A DNA stretch of 27,611 nucleotides from Welwitschia mirabilis (GCA_051453625.1 JBOZIK010000001.1:59586006-59613616), one strand, 5' to 3'. Positions 1 through 11,764 are shown, counted from the first letter of the stretch. Program-made: numbers and translations. Notes: generated by a model not told the origin, from the letters alone.

Positions 1-79
1 GAAGACTAAAGGTGAAGAAGACCAATTTTTGCTACTTGAGGAGCTTGGGAAGAGTGTCATTCCCACTGTCATCCCCACT

Positions 80-442
80 ATCGTCCCCACAATAGAGGGG
101 ACAACAGTTCATTAACATAGCTACAAAGGAGTAGCACCTGGACAACACTTGGACAACAGCACCTGATGATGGAGCATCGTCCCTTTGATTGTCTGGACGA
201 CATTAAGGACGACAGATGTGAGGACAACACACACAAGGGATGACAACACATGGGCACACAGTCCAAGGTGTGGGCACACAGTCTAAGGTGTCATCCCCTA
301 TGTCATCTGGACGACAACAGGATGACAGCCTTGGTAACATGCACGGGTAACTCACGAAGCTAACGGTATCGCATGGTCACATAGCCCAAAGCAATAAGGC
401 GACGTCGTCCCCTATGTCGTGTGGATGATGGATAGGACTACA
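80..442. repeat. Cluster of palindromic GTCGTC/GACGAC modules
   Basis: Several imperfect copies of one dyad-symmetric module lie here. Bases 83-102 form GTCCCC, an 8-base loop, GGGGAC. Bases 191-213 and 301-327 carry GTCTGGACGAC and GTCATCTGGACGAC followed by a GGACGAC or GGATGAC arm. Bases 404-442 carry GTCGTCCCC, TATGTCGT, GTGGATGAT and a GGATAGGAC arm. The phrase GTCRTCCCCTATGTCRT occurs twice (from 291 and from 404). These are the least CpG-depleted copies in the window. The same module recurs in the LTRs and leaders of the minus-strand Tat-like elements. Confidence 0.6.
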
Positions 443-553
443 GTTGATTTTATACTGCTGCAATAAATTGCATTATGATGAGTGCTAAATGGGCCATGTG
501 GGCGGCTAGGGTTTTCTTAACGGATGTTTAGGATTACGATTCATTGTAAAAAC

Positions 554-561
554 TATAAATA
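554..561 (+). promoter_or_regulatory. TATA box of the left-edge LTR
   Basis: The string TATAAATA followed by CCCC is a canonical plant core promoter. It lies about 30 bases upstream of a pyrimidine-rich stretch (CCTTCCATCC) suited to transcription start. It supports plus-strand orientation of the left-edge LTR. Confidence 0.55.
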
Positions 562-645
562 CCCCTTCCATCCTTTACTTCCAACCATCTTTTGTAACTG
601 ATACTTGTGATGGAAGCTTGAAGGTAGGAGGTCCATCCCATAACT

Positions 646-933
646 NNNNNNNNNNNNNNNNNNNNNNNNNNNNNNNNNNNNNNNNNNNNNNNNNNNNNNN
701 NNNNNNNNNNNNNNNNNNNNNNNNNNNNNNNNNNNNNNNNNNNNNNNNNNNNNNNNNNNNNNNNNNNNNNNNNNNNNNNNNNNNNNNNNNNNNNNNNNNN
801 NNNNNNNNNNNNNNNNNNNNNNNNNNNNNNNNNNNNNNNNNNNNNNNNNNNNNNNNNNNNNNNNNNNNNNNNNNNNNNNNNNNNNNNNNNNNNNNNNNNN
901 NNNNNNNNNNNNNNNNNNNNNNNNNNNNNNNNN
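646..933. other. Assembly gap (288 N)
   Basis: A run of N inside the left-edge LTR-like block. Its edges show no obvious duplicated flank. Open frames crossing it have no meaning. Confidence 0.98.
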
Positions 934-1224
934 AAGCTAGTCCTTATGACAGAAGGATTAGGATCTAAGTAGAATCTCATTTCCATTTCCATCTACTTGC
1001 ATGTCATCTTTATTTTGCATTGCATTTACTTTATTATTTACTTTCAGTTAAGTAAAAGATAAAATACCAAAAACTACTGTTGAAAATCAATTCTCTAACT
1101 CTGAGCCTAGTGCCTTCGTTAAGATTACGACATTCGGGTGAACTCCCGCCTATACTAGTGTGTGTCTTTTTGCAAGTTATATCATTTGCAAGTTTACCTA
1201 AGGACTTCAAGATTGCATAAATTC

Positions 1225-2820
1225 ACACTGCAATAGTCTCTCTTGAGAAAATTTACCCTAGTGTGGTAGGACATCATGGTGACCATTTATTTAGCATAGA
1301 TACAAGAGATTATGATCATTATTATTATCTTTTCTTTTGGTTTTTTTTTTGAAGAATAAATCCCACATGACCACATACTCTTAACGATGAAAGTGAATAA
1401 ATAAGATAAAAAATAAGGAAAAACACCCTCAAATAACTAAAGACTCATACCATTAAGAGAAAATACAAAAATCCAAACATCTTCCTTTAAAATAAAGCTC
1501 ATAGATATCTGAATATCTTAAGATTAGGTGAACGCAATATTATCACTTTGAAATATCCAAGTTAAAGGTTACTAATTATGGTAACTTTATAAAGTAAAAT
1601 ATAAGTCAAGTTAAAGATGTTTAAGTGATAGCGTGATGTCCACTAAAGGAATTGACTAATAAAGAATTTAGATAATGGTAGGAGGATTTCAAATGCAAGT
1701 GCTTCTATCATGTTCAAGATTTAATTAAAAAGTTAACTCATGGATTTTTTACCTTTTTCCTTTTTTTTTTTGACATTCCTTAGTGTTTAACTCGGAGATC
1801 TTAACTAAGCTATTAGGATTTACTTTTTCTAAAAGATAAGGACATAACCATCTAGAGGTTAACTTATTATGTAAAATAAAAATAAGAACTAAAAAAAAAA
1901 ACATAACAACATAAAATCAAAAGAAAATACCAAAGTAAACTTAAAAAAAGTTTTATTTAGATTTTAAATTCTATTCAACACTTTATTTAAAAGAAAAAGA
2001 AATGTTTATTTTCCTAAGAATAACGTCCTAAGGAATTATACTTTCTCAAGAAATAAGGATCAAATCAAATAGATATTAATTGATAAAACATAAAAGGCAT
2101 ACAATCATTTTTAAGTTAAATCAATTAGAGGTAAACACAATAACAGGATAAAACTTTGATAGCACAAAATTTATATTCTAAATAAGAGATGAAGAAGTGA
2201 TAAATTTCATTAAAAAATAATCTCTTATTAAAATAACATAAATCATAATTATCATTATATGATGCATGTAAGGAACTAGTTAAGAAAAAGATGCAAGAAT
2301 TTTCTGAAGGCTCTTTAGACTATTGAGTCAGATCAAAAAACTTACTAATATTCAACTCAAGATATAGATTTTCATCAAGAAGGTAAGGATTTTTTTAATG
2401 ATCATGATCAAATAACACTTTATTGACACAAAATTTATTAGTAATATAAGAGATAAAAATTCATATAATTCATGGAAAAACAATATCTTATCAAACTCAT
2501 GATGTAAATAATTTGAAGCATAGATTTTATTTAAAAATTAATATTAAAAATGAGTGACATTAATTATACTATTAGGAATCCAATGATTTTGAGAAAACGT
2601 CTTAGGATGACTGATCAAGGTAGGTCTAAAATACTTAAGAAGTTCCTTAAGATTCAATTCTAAGCATGGATTAGAATCAAGAAGTTAAGGTTTATCCCTA
2701 TTTAGAATTCCAAGATATCCCAAGTCATTCTTTTGAAAAGAGTAATCATTAAAGGTATAAGGTAAAGTAGACTTCATAAAAGAAGAAAGAATTTTTAAAA
2801 TAAAAATATTTTGATATTTT
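1225..2820 (-). other. Conserved non-coding 3' domain of element A
   Basis: Aligns with 13735-15280 of element C-B. Shared blocks include ATGATGCATGTAAGGAA (near 2259), TTGATAAAACATAAAA and ATTCTATTCAACACTTTATT. Both copies have many stops and frame-breaking indels in all frames, so it is more likely untranslated structural or regulatory sequence of the element than protein-coding. Confidence 0.5.
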
Positions 2821-2821
2821 A

Positions 2822-4833
2822 AGAATTAACTTCTCAAGGTTATACGTTTTATTAAAATTAAGGAAAGGGATGTGATTTGGAAAATTACATGAATGTTATA
2901 ATGGAAGAAATGGAGAGATGTTATCATTAACAAGATCACAAGATAATGAAGAAGTAGAAGTAGAAGGAAGGATGTTATTTGGAGTTTTACATGGAAGCAC
3001 AAATGAAAGGGATAGAGAAACATGTGTAGACTCTTTATGTTGAGTTATTGCATTGGAAGGTATAAATCTATTATCCATTCAGTTTGGTTGATTTTCTATG
3101 GTTTCTTCATTATTCCTCTTCTCCTCATTATTGACTTTATCATTAGTTGGTTGAATTCTTTCTTTACTTTCTTCATTATTATCTTTGATAATATCTCACT
3201 CTTCTTCATTGTCTTTATAATTATCATTAATTGTATCTTCCTCTTCTTTATTGTACTTATTATTATTTTGTTGAGGATTATTATCATTCTTTAAGTTGAT
3301 GAATTCATCAAAAAGATCATTAAAAAGATCATAAAAAGAAAGGTACTCATTAAAGGTATTATAATATTTCTTTAGTTGATACTTCTTCCTCTTTGTTCGG
3401 TAATCTAGTTAATTCTAAACTGTAATTTTCATCATCTGTCATTGAAACATTGTCATAGACCATGGTTTAGAACTATTTTCCAAATGACATAGACGAAAAA
3501 ATCCCTTTATTACATAAGTTCTCCATTGATTTTACTTCACTGCATAAATTATTCCTTAACCTTATACATTAGACTTCTTTTAAAGGTTCAACTCCTTCAT
3601 CCTCATCACAAAGTAAGTCAAAACCAGGGATATGATCTAGTATCTCAATTTAATTATCATCATTTTGTTTCTTATCCTAATTTTCTTCATCCTTTTATTG
3701 CATATCATTATTATATAGATTATTAGATTCACCAAAAATATCAGAAAGAGAAATGTGATCATTATCTTCATTATGGATTAAAAAATTTTCATATTTTTTA
3801 TGAATTAATTCTTATATTTCATCTTTATTTTCTAATAGGAAGAGAATCAGGTTATAATTAAGTATATCATCATCTAATAAATAGTCCTTTCTATTTTTAA
3901 ATAATTGAGTTGGATCAAGGTTGTTCTCATTCTATCCATCTCTGAATGAGTTAGATGCTATAAGTCAATTTAAAATTTTATTTTCTATATTAAAGCAAGA
4001 ATTCTTATTACTTCTTTCTAATTTCTCTTTATTCTTCTAAAGGGCAAATGTAGTAGGATAATTTTTAGTTTTAAAAAACTCTTAAGATAGTTAATTTTGT
4101 AATAAATTTTGTTGAAGCATCTTAATCATAATTGCTATATTCTTATTCTGATCTCTAAATTTCTAGAGGTATCTTCTAAATTTTTCTTGGTATTTTTTAC
4201 TCTTTTTTATTTCATCAATCATCTCTTTAGCATAGTTATTTCTTTTTTCATAGCAATTTGTGGGAGATGAATATTCTTCTTCTTAGTAATTCATGGAAGA
4301 TGGAGGGGATTTATTAAAATGATTTCAAGATATTTCACTAAATGAGGTGGAATCCCTGAAATGTTAAAAATTTTTATTTTCATTTTCATATGAATATTGA
4401 AAAGAAGCAAAGGAAAAATGAGGTGATTGGAAAGAGAAATAGGTTCAATTCCTAGTATCAACATCATTTTGTGTTGTCCACCTTCTTTCCGCAAATATTT
4501 CTCTAAGTGTTATTTTTCCATTATCCTCTAAAATTCTATTATTTCTCCTCCTTTCAACCCTCATTTCAAGTAACTTCTTTCCAATGTTCCTTGTATAATT
4601 ATTCTTAAAAGTATATGAGAATAATACACAAGAAGAATTCTTGATCCTATGTTCTAGATCATCATTAGGAGCTAAGTCAAAATATTTTGGATTTCTCTTT
4701 TCCTTCTAGCAATTAACTCTTCAAATGTAACATTTACAATAGAATTATAGGTTCCTATCATAATTGATATACTAGGTGATTCTACTTCTTAAATTTATCA
4801 TTAATAAGAAGGGATAAAACATTTTTCTTCCAT
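2822..4833 (-). pseudogene. Decayed large ORF of element A (gag-position, unknown protein)
   Basis: The minus strand encodes a degenerate protein homologous, segment by segment, to that of element C-B. A start ATG at 4833 is plausible. The N-terminal part (about 4830-4480) contains VNVTFEELIARRKREI, PNDDLEHRIKNSSC and ITLREIFAERR. A middle part (about 4300-3950) is lysine/asparagine rich and contains one copy of the 10-residue motif that is tandem in C-B. The acidic part (about 3950-3570) ends in IEILDHIPGFDLL. A final part (3078-2896) begins MDNRFIPSN. At least two frameshifts and about twenty stops interrupt it. Two TAA codons near 4080 stand where C-B has CAA, which shows that the stops are secondary. 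Position just after the leader suggests a gag-like role, but I do not recognise a gag domain. No pol motifs follow. Confidence 0.65.
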
Positions 4834-5099
4834 TCTATTATTTTCACAACTTCATTTTAAAAAAAATGGTTCTAAAACAACAAAAGCAAAAAATAATTTT
4901 TTCAATTCTTGAAATTTATGTACCAAAGGTATGCATATCTAAATTTTTATTTGTAGTTAAGTAAGCCTTTTCTATTAATTATTTTTATTAGGCTTTGTTT
5001 CCTTTGATACTTTAGCTTTTTCACTAGATTTTACCATGTTCCCACATGCTTATAAAAGATGTCTAGACAACCATTATTTCGATTATTAGTCAGACGATA

Positions 5100-5340
5100 T
5101 CCTAGATGACCACTTTACAAAAACAAAAAATAGAAAATAGATTTATTAAAACATACAACAGAAACACACTATTAGTTATACACCTGTGTCATTTTACTAA
5201 TAGAGGAGATGATATTAACTTTTTAGAAGGCAGAAAATGAAAATAGTACTATTGAAAAATAATTAAAAAAACCTAATCCTAGGCCATTGTCTGTCTTATC
5301 ATCTTAACAATAGAGGAGTTGATAAGAACTTTATTATGGA
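5100..5340. repeat. Palindromic modules in the leader of element A
   Basis: Two decayed copies of the GTCATC/GATGAT module lie between primer-binding site and ORF. One is at about 5187-5218 (TGTCATTTTACTAATAG then GGAGATGATA), the other at about 5288-5333 (TGTCTTATCATC then GGAGTTGATAAG). Element C-B has two at equivalent places (17715-17757, 17812-17854). Confidence 0.45.
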
Positions 5341-5475
5341 ATGAAAATTGAAAAATGTGAAAAGAAAAACTATGGTATATATAGTAAAAATGCAACACTA
5401 CTACAAATAAATAATGTAAATTGAAATCCAAGGCACTTATCTCAATAACAACAATCCTCAAACGCCTTATAGCCT

Positions 5476-5493
5476 TTCCTAGCAATGATGCCA
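5476..5493 (-). promoter_or_regulatory. Primer-binding site of element A
   Basis: Three bases inside the LTR end, the minus strand reads TGGCATCATTGCTAGGAA. Plant Athila/Tat elements typically carry TGGCGCCGTTGCCGGGGA here, complementary to the 3' end of a tRNA. Every difference is G to A or C to T, as expected of an old methylated copy. This fixes element orientation as minus. Confidence 0.75.
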
Positions 5494-6090
5494 AAATGTT
5501 GCAGTACATTTTTATGCAATTATTACATTATTAAGTAAATCCTATTAATCACAAACATTTACACAAAAACACACATACTAGTACAAATGAGTGTTCATTC
5601 AAATGTCATAATCCATTAAATGCACTTGGATCAAAGTTACAAAATTGATTTGAAGCAAAGCATTTTTGGCATTTTTTGTTTAGGTTCAAATGAAAAGAGA
5701 GAATGATGTAAGAAAATAATGCAAAATAAACACACAAATGCAACATAAATAAGAACTATTCTAAATAAAATATCTATTTAACTACCAAATCTTTCTATCA
5801 TAAAGATTAGTCCTATATAACCCAAATTGATTAAGGAAACTGTCACTAACCATAACTAACCTAAGCTATAAGATACATCAAATAGAATATAAAAACCATG
5901 CAAGTCTTATGCTATAAAATGCAAAATAAGATGTAATGAAAAATATAAACTAATGGTTTTAACCTTAACAAAGGTTGCTCTCATGATCTACATCAACTAT
6001 GAAGCTATCACTAAATCATAATCAACATAAACCTTAATGGAGATGCACACAATAAAACTAAAGTAAACTTTTCATTAATGTTGAATCAAT

Positions 6091-6889
6091 ATACTATTAT
6101 AAAGTAGCAACATCTAAATGAAGCATACACAACCCAACACAAAGTAAGATTTCNNNNNNNNNNNNNNNNNNNNNNNNNNNNNNNNNNNNNNNNNNNNNNN
6201 NNNNNNNNNNNNNNNNNNNNNNNNNNNNNNNNNNNNNNNNNNNNNNNNNNNNNNNNNNNNNNNNNNNNNNNNNNNNNNNNNNNNNNNNNNNNNNNNNNNN
6301 NNNNNNNNNNNNNNNNNNNNNNNNNNNNNNNNNNNNNNNNNNNNNNNNNNNNNNNNNNNNNNNNNNNNNNNNNNNNNNNNNNNNNNNNNNNNNNNNNNNN
6401 NNNNNNNNNNNNNNNNNNNNNNNNNNNNNNNNNNNNNNNNNNNNNNNNNNNNNNNNNNNNNNNNNNNNNNNNNNNNNNNNNNNNNNNNNNNNNNNNNNNN
6501 NNNNNNNNNNNNNNNNNNNNNNNNNNNNNNNNNNNNNNNNNNNNNNNNNNNNNNNNNNNNNNNNNNNNNNNNNNNNNNNNNNNNNNNNNNNNNNNNNNNN
6601 NNNNNNNNNNNNNNNNNNNNNNNNNNNNNNNNNNNNNNNNNNNNNNNNNNNNNNNNNNNNNNNNNNNNNNNNNNNNNNNNNNNNNNNNNNNNNNNNNNNN
6701 NNNNNNNNNNNNNNNNNNNNNNNNNNNNNNNNNNNNNNNNNNNNNNNNNNNNNNNNNNNNNNNNNNNNNNNNNNNNNNNNNNNNNNNNNNNNNNNNNNNN
6801 NNNNNNNNNNNNNNNNNNNNNNNNNNATCCTATTATAAAGTAGCAACATCTAAATGAAGCATACACAACCCAACACCAAGGAAGATTTC
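6091..6889. other. Gap flanked by a 63-bp duplicated edge (probable assembly artefact)
   Basis: Bases 6091-6153 and 6827-6889 are the same 63-bp sequence with three mismatches, separated by 673 N. The corresponding stretch occurs once in the other LTRs. The simplest reading is that two contig ends overlap and were not merged, so no sequence is missing and the N run is spurious. Confidence 0.75.
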
Positions 6890-6985
6890 TCTCAGCAACA
6901 ATGGATGGACCTCTTGACTTCAATCTCTTATCATAATATTTTTAGATGCTAAAGAAAATGAAACTCAAAGCAAGGATGAAGGAGG

Positions 6986-6993
6986 TATTTATT
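6986..6993 (-). promoter_or_regulatory. TATA-like element of LTR A
   Basis: The minus strand reads AATAAATA followed by CCTCC about 510 bp into the LTR, excluding nothing upstream. The same element is conserved in LTRs B (11262-11269), C (18772-18779) and, weaker, D (about 25970), so it is the likely core promoter of the family. Confidence 0.45.
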
Positions 6994-7504
6994 ACAATGA
7001 ATAGCCAAAAAATAGATAATCTTGACAAACGCAAGAGAAATGCTAATGGCATGCATGAAGCACATAACACATTATAGAAGTTAGGTAAAGTTTAGTGCAT
7101 TGATTAAAAATAATGATTGTCTTGTTTATCATTCAGATGATGGTGAGGATAATAACACATTAAGAGAGTTTCCATATCAGTTTCCATGTTCATTCTAGTC
7201 AGCATCCTTATCATCATATATGTGGTGTGATTTGAACTGTCATCTAGGTGATAAAGGAGATGATAGTTTTATAAACCTTTTCAATTAAGTTAAATTAGCC
7301 TTGTAGATCATTAAATCCTCCTCATAATGTAAAGTATCAAAATTCATCTTGAATGCCTCTAGATATGTTGGTAATTGCATGTTTTAATAAGTTTGTTCTT
7401 GACTCTCAATAATCATTGAAACATACTTAAACCTGTTTAAATGTCTTATAAAATTATTTAAAATACCCCTTTAAAAACATACAATTTGGCATCAAAACAC
7501 TATG

Positions 7505-8540
7505 TTATTAATTAATACTAGTAGAAGTTCTAAACTTAATAAGTTTATTACATAAGCAAAGTTTATTGTAAATATTGAAAAAATAATATAAGAAAAAAAT
7601 GTTCAAGAGATAAAGTTCTTGATTTTTAAATCTAATTAAAAGATTAAAGTAGACATACAAAGCATCCTAGAATAATTTCATGATTTGAATATGAAAAACT
7701 GCAATTCTATCTAGGAAGAATACTCCATTTTACTCTTTAAATACCAATACTACTCTAGACACAGAAAGAAATATAAAATGAAATAAAGATAAGGAGTAAA
7801 TTAGAGAGTACTTTTAAAAAATGGTTTTAAGTTTGACATGATTTAAACCCTCTTATCTCTCAGTGGATTTTTTAAGCCTATAGAGTGACAAATACTTTAT
7901 CATAGAGTGATAATACAATACTAAATTTTTTTTCCCAAATGTCTAATTCCATACTATCCATCAACCTAGCCCTTAGCATTGCTTCTTTACCCAACTTATT
8001 ACTTATTAATCTAGCTTATTATGTTTTCATCCAGGTTTTCATTTCCTATGATCCACTCCTTTGAAAAACAAACAATGACATAGTGATGAAAGAAGTTAGA
8101 GAGTAGTATATAAAAGGCCAAGGAAATCTTTAATTATATTTATTTGGATTCAAAATTGAAATATGTTTTCAATAATCAATTTTAATAAATATTATTTTAT
8201 ATTATAATAAACAAGTATAATTAAAATTCTTAATTTTATTTAGTTTTATAAATAGAATGTAAAAGAAGGGTAAAGACTGTGAATGAATTTGCAAACAACC
8301 ATGAAAATAGTGTTGTAAGAGCAAGTAGTGCTAGATCTTAGTAAATCCAAAACACATCTCTCATTTAAAAAGTACAAGATGGAAATTGAATCCATGCTAT
8401 TCTTGCTAGTATATGCTTAGAAACCACTAGTCTCTTTAGGGTCTTGAGTTACCATTAAACATGATGTAACTAAAATAGAATTCCACAAAAGTAGAAGATT
8501 GTAACACTATTATAAATAATATTTGTTAATGAAAAAGATA
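7505..8540. other. Unassigned AT-rich sequence between elements
   Basis: About 1 kb of sequence between LTR A and the first coding-like traces. I see no repeat structure, LTR feature or convincing frame here. Confidence 0.5.
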
Positions 8541-9420
8541 AAAGAGCTTTATGAAAAGGACTAATGTATCATGGAAAGCCTACATGAAGGGAAGGAGATT
8601 TATTAAATTAAATACTCTAGGAAGATAATCTTATTAACCCTTGGATTTCGAAAGATAACCCATGGGATGTCTATGTATAATGTGGCCATGCTTGTTAGAG
8701 CCACAACTCATTTTTGTGAAAGCAAATTATCTTAGTCCTCATAGTTTTGATATTATTCCATCAAATTTATAGTGCCTCCTCCATGTGATCTGCTATTTCT
8801 CTTGAATAAGACTCTAAGATAGAACTCTCACCATATATTTATCTCATCTAAAGAAATAGGATTAATGCTGATATTGTGTCTGACATTTTAATCTTAAGTT
8901 TAATAATAGCCAAATTAAAACACTTTTAATTATTAGAAAAAGACACCATAATGTTGTCTTTTAAATAATGAATAGGCATGCTCACTGGAGCACTTTTCCC
9001 TCATCGTAAATTCACCTTGGATAAAAGATCATTCTTAAGGTTGTAAGATATAGGTTAAAAAATTCTAACATAGAAAGGATTATTAGCATCATGATCTCTA
9101 GCATTTCTAAGAAAAAGGCATATAGATTTAGAATTGTTATAAGCCTTCTAAGTTACTTTGCATAAGTGACTCTGAATTTAGCTTTACAAATCAATGAAAG
9201 ATTTCTGAAAATAGTGATGTGTCTACTCCTACATTCCATTGTGTTGAAATTAATACTACATCAGCTTTGAGACTATTAAAAGTGCAATAATTTAATCCTC
9301 TAAATAAGTTGTAAAGGATTAAGAATCAAGTGGTATATTCCACTTTGAACACACTTAGCCAGTACTTAACATGGAAAAGAACTATGTGTTGATTATTATT
9401 TTTTTTAAGGACATGAATTT
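8541..9420 (+). pseudogene. Decayed coding-like stretch, identity unknown
   Basis: Parts of the plus strand read as protein with stops mostly explained by C-to-T or G-to-A change. One run (about 8615-8735) includes LTLGFRKITHGMSMYNVAML. A second, in another frame (about 8975-9170), includes HRKFTLDKRSFLRL and SLAFLRKRHIDLELL. A third near 9300-9400 is ambiguous between two frames. It precedes and may belong to the interrupted pseudogene at 9958-10521. The evidence is only that the frames look protein-like in an AT-rich background, so chance cannot be excluded. Confidence 0.3.
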
Positions 9421-9957
9421 TTATAAGAATAATTTTGCCAATGGTAAATGATCATTTCTATAATCTATAATGTTTTTTCCCCAAGGTATATATTCCTTTA
9501 CTTTACAAAGACATTATCTTATAAAGGGATTATCATGTATCCCTTCCTTCTTTACATGATTTTTGAACTATTTCTTACAAAGTCTAATCAACAAGAGAAA
9601 AACTACCTTTTGTGCTCTCTTTATGCCAGGTCTTTCTATTATTAGATAAACTTTCTTTCTTCTTCTTGCTCAAGTAAGTGCACATGATTTCCTGCTCAAA
9701 ACATGAATCAATTAATCATATAATTCACTCATGTTCAGATATCAAAAATACATCTCATAATACTTGCAGATAAAAAAGATCATCATAGGCAAGATACAAT
9801 ATAATGATGATTATAGACATCCATCCATCATGCCTTCACATGAATGATACATCATACATTCATGATAGATGATAGATAATAGTTAAAGGATTGTACATGA
9901 AAGACATAGAGTAAAAAAGTCAAAGACAAAGGCATGATTAGTGGATATGCTTTCTTG

Positions 9958-10521
9958 ATGTCTATGACTTAGCTCATCCATGGAAATGAAATGTCAGAGT
10001 GTGTCTTATGCTTTGTAAGGTTTGAAAGATGTGAATCTACTAGGATGTCCTTCATAGTGTTAGATACAATGCTAAAGTTAAGAATAAGTGGAAATTGTAG
10101 TTTATAAGATGTTACAATGTGAGGAGGAAGAAAACTATTATATAAAGTTGAAAAGTTAATTCAATGATAGTATTAAATTAGATTTGTTTAAAGATCATCA
10201 TATCACTAAGACTGGTATTTCTCAGAGAGACATTCAAGATGATGAATCCATATTGCCTGCAATACAACTTTGTAGAAAAATAAACAACTTAGAATAGCAT
10301 GATTTGAAGAATTTCATTGGGGAATGATTAGTGACACTGAGGAAAATAGTGAAGATAACTATTATCTCTGAAAGAAGGCCCTATAGACTAGTTAACCAAC
10401 ATGTATTAGCATTTGAGAAGGATGTCTAGGATTTATTAATAATAGCTTTCAGTAGATAGGACCTTGTTGTAGCACTAGATCATCTAGTTTAAGTAAAACT
10501 TTATTAAGATTATGCAGTCTA
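9958..10521 (+). pseudogene. Left part of an interrupted decayed coding sequence
   Basis: From about 10103 to 10521 one frame (first base at position 2 modulo 3) reads as protein, with segments SQRDIQDDESILPAIQLCRK, RRPYRLVNQHVLAFEKDV and LVVALDHLV. About eight in-frame stops all fit CAA, CAG, CGA or TGG ancestors. Upstream (about 9958-10085) a different frame reads SECVLCFVRFERCESTRMSF, implying a frameshift near 10090. The sequence ends exactly at the target site of element C-B and resumes in phase at 19283. I do not recognise the family. It is helical-looking and could be a host gene or another mobile element's protein. Confidence 0.5.
10517..10521. repeat. Target site duplication, left copy (GTCTA)
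   Basis: GTCTA directly abuts the TGTTGCAG end of LTR B and is repeated exactly at 19278-19282 after LTR C. Five base pairs is the usual duplication length for Ty3/gypsy integrases. It proves that both LTRs belong to one insertion. Confidence 0.85.
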
Positions 10522-11764
10522 TGTTGCAGTGCATGTTTATGAGAATGTTATGCCCTCAGTCAAATCTTATTAATTACAAATATATGCATAAACACAACAT
10601 ACTAATATAGATAGAAGTGGATTCAAATGTCATAATCTGTCAAAGATACTGAGCAAGAAGAAAAAGAATTGATTTTGAGCAAAGTATTTTTTGTGTTTTT
10701 CTTTTATAATTGAAAATAAAAATCAATAGTGCAAGAAAAGTAAACACACTATGTAATGCAAATGCAATATACTCTAAATGTAATATTTATTCTATTATCA
10801 AATCTCTATCATCAATATTAGCCCTATATAACCTAGGTTAATTAAGAAAACGATCACTGTCCCTAACTAACCTAAGCTATTAAGTGCATTAAATAGAATA
10901 TAAAAATATGCAATGATTAATCTAGAAAATATAAAATGTAATGTAACATCCTAAAATAATGATTTTAACCTTAACAAAGATTTTCTTGATGATCTATATC
11001 ATAAAAGAAGCTGTCACAAAATCATAATAAACGTAAACCATAAGGGACATACACATGAATATATTAAAAATAAAATAAAATTTCCATTAAAAGTTGAACC
11101 AACATCATTTTACAAAGCAGTAGCACCTCAATGAAGAAAACACATTTTAATACTAAGGAATACACCTTTTTGTAACAAACAGATAGACCTTCAGTCCTTC
11201 AATCTTCTGTCATAAGAATTTTTGATACAATGAAGATGATTGGAGTCGAGGACAAAGGTGGTATTTATTAACAACAATAGATTCTAATAATAACAAATCT
11301 AATGTAGTAAAAACCTAATAGATGTGTAAGAAGATGTATGACACATTAAAAAATTTTGATAGGGTTTGGTACATTGACTAAAATTAGACTATCATCTTTA
11401 TTATTGTTTGAATGATGGTGGGGGCCATATTAAGAGAGTTCTATATTTAGGCTTTATGTTGACCCATTTAGCATCCTAGTTAGCATGCAAGTAGTATCCT
11501 TTTGGTCTATTGTTTAGACAATAAAGGGGACAATAGCCTTTTTGAAGATGTTTACTAGGTTAAATTTGTCTTAAAGATTATTAATTCCTTCTCAAAATGT
11601 AAAGTATCAAAATTAGTTTAAAATATTTTTAAATGTAATGGTATTTGTGTATTTCTGTGATTTTCTCCTTGCCTCTTAATAATTATCCTTTCGTATTAAA
11701 CTTTTCTAAATGTCCTACAAAACTACTCAAAATACCCATCAAAAACATATAATTTGGCATCACA
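10522..11764 (-). repeat. 3' LTR of element C-B (LTR B)
   Basis: Minus strand begins TGTGATGCC and ends GCACTGCAACA. It aligns end to end with LTR C and, apart from the gap, with LTR A. A 3-bp deletion near its start (TGTGATGCC against TGTTTTGATGCC) distinguishes it. It holds two palindromic modules (about 11386-11425 and 11494-11536). Confidence 0.88.
11262..11269 (-). promoter_or_regulatory. TATA-like element of LTR B
   Basis: Minus strand AATAAATA followed by CCACC, at the position conserved in the other LTRs of the family. Confidence 0.45.

Larger units (their letters stand above)
1..1190 (+). mobile_element. LTR-like block of a plus-strand retroelement, with gap
   Basis: This block differs from the minus-strand element that follows it. 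It has the layout of a plant LTR read on the plus strand: a U3-like part rich in GTCATC/GACGAC palindromes (about 76-445), a TATA box at 554-561, a transcribed-looking part interrupted by 288 Ns (646-933), and a GC-richer U5-like part around 1110-1170 containing CATTCGGGTGAACTCCCGCC, a wording typical of plant LTR ends. Bases 2-115 are also open in one frame up to a TAA and could be the tail of an upstream ORF. I could not fix the exact LTR ends or find a primer-binding site. It appears to replace the remaining 3' part of element A, so it probably inserted into it. It could also be an unrelated older repeat abutting A. Confidence 0.45.
1195..7499 (-). mobile_element. Element A: Tat/Athila-like LTR retroelement, 3' part missing
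   Basis: On the minus strand this reads 5' LTR (7499 to 5497), primer-binding site (5493-5476), leader, a decayed ORF (about 4833 to 2820) and a non-coding 3' domain to about 1195. The internal region is colinear with 13700-18034 of element C-B at clearly diverged but continuous similarity. For example ACATCATGGTGACCAT occurs at both 1270 and 13768, and GATATGATCTA near 3628 and 16108. The remaining 2 kb expected before a 3' LTR is absent; an unrelated LTR-like block starts there. The 5 bases right of the LTR (CTATG, 7500-7504) would be one target duplication, but its partner is not in the window. I see no protease, reverse transcriptase or integrase motif, so it is probably non-autonomous. 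Confidence 0.75.
5497..7499 (-). repeat. 5' LTR of element A (inflated by gap)
   Basis: On the minus strand it starts TGTTTTGATGCC and ends ACTGCAACA, giving the TG...CA ends of an LTR. It aligns throughout with the LTRs at 10522-11764 and 18035-19277. Shared landmarks include the terminal AATTTGGCAT (plus strand), CCTATATAACC, ACCTTAACAAAG and a TATTTATT element. The apparent 2003 bp contains 673 N and a duplicated 63-bp flank; removing both gives about 1267 bp, close to the 1243 bp of the other two. Confidence 0.85.

Noticed and set aside
534-992. Open frames on both strands crossing the first gap
   Set aside because: Most of their length is N; nothing is actually encoded.
3022-3294. 90-codon plus-strand Ile/Phe-rich frame resembling a membrane protein (and its twin at 15559-15765)
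   Set aside because: It is the complement of the Asn/Glu-rich part of the decayed minus-strand ORF; AAT/GAT codons read backwards give Ile/Phe runs.
6097-6923. Two long minus-strand open frames in LTR A
   Set aside because: They exist only because N codons are read as open. The real sequence at both ends is the same duplicated 63-bp flank.
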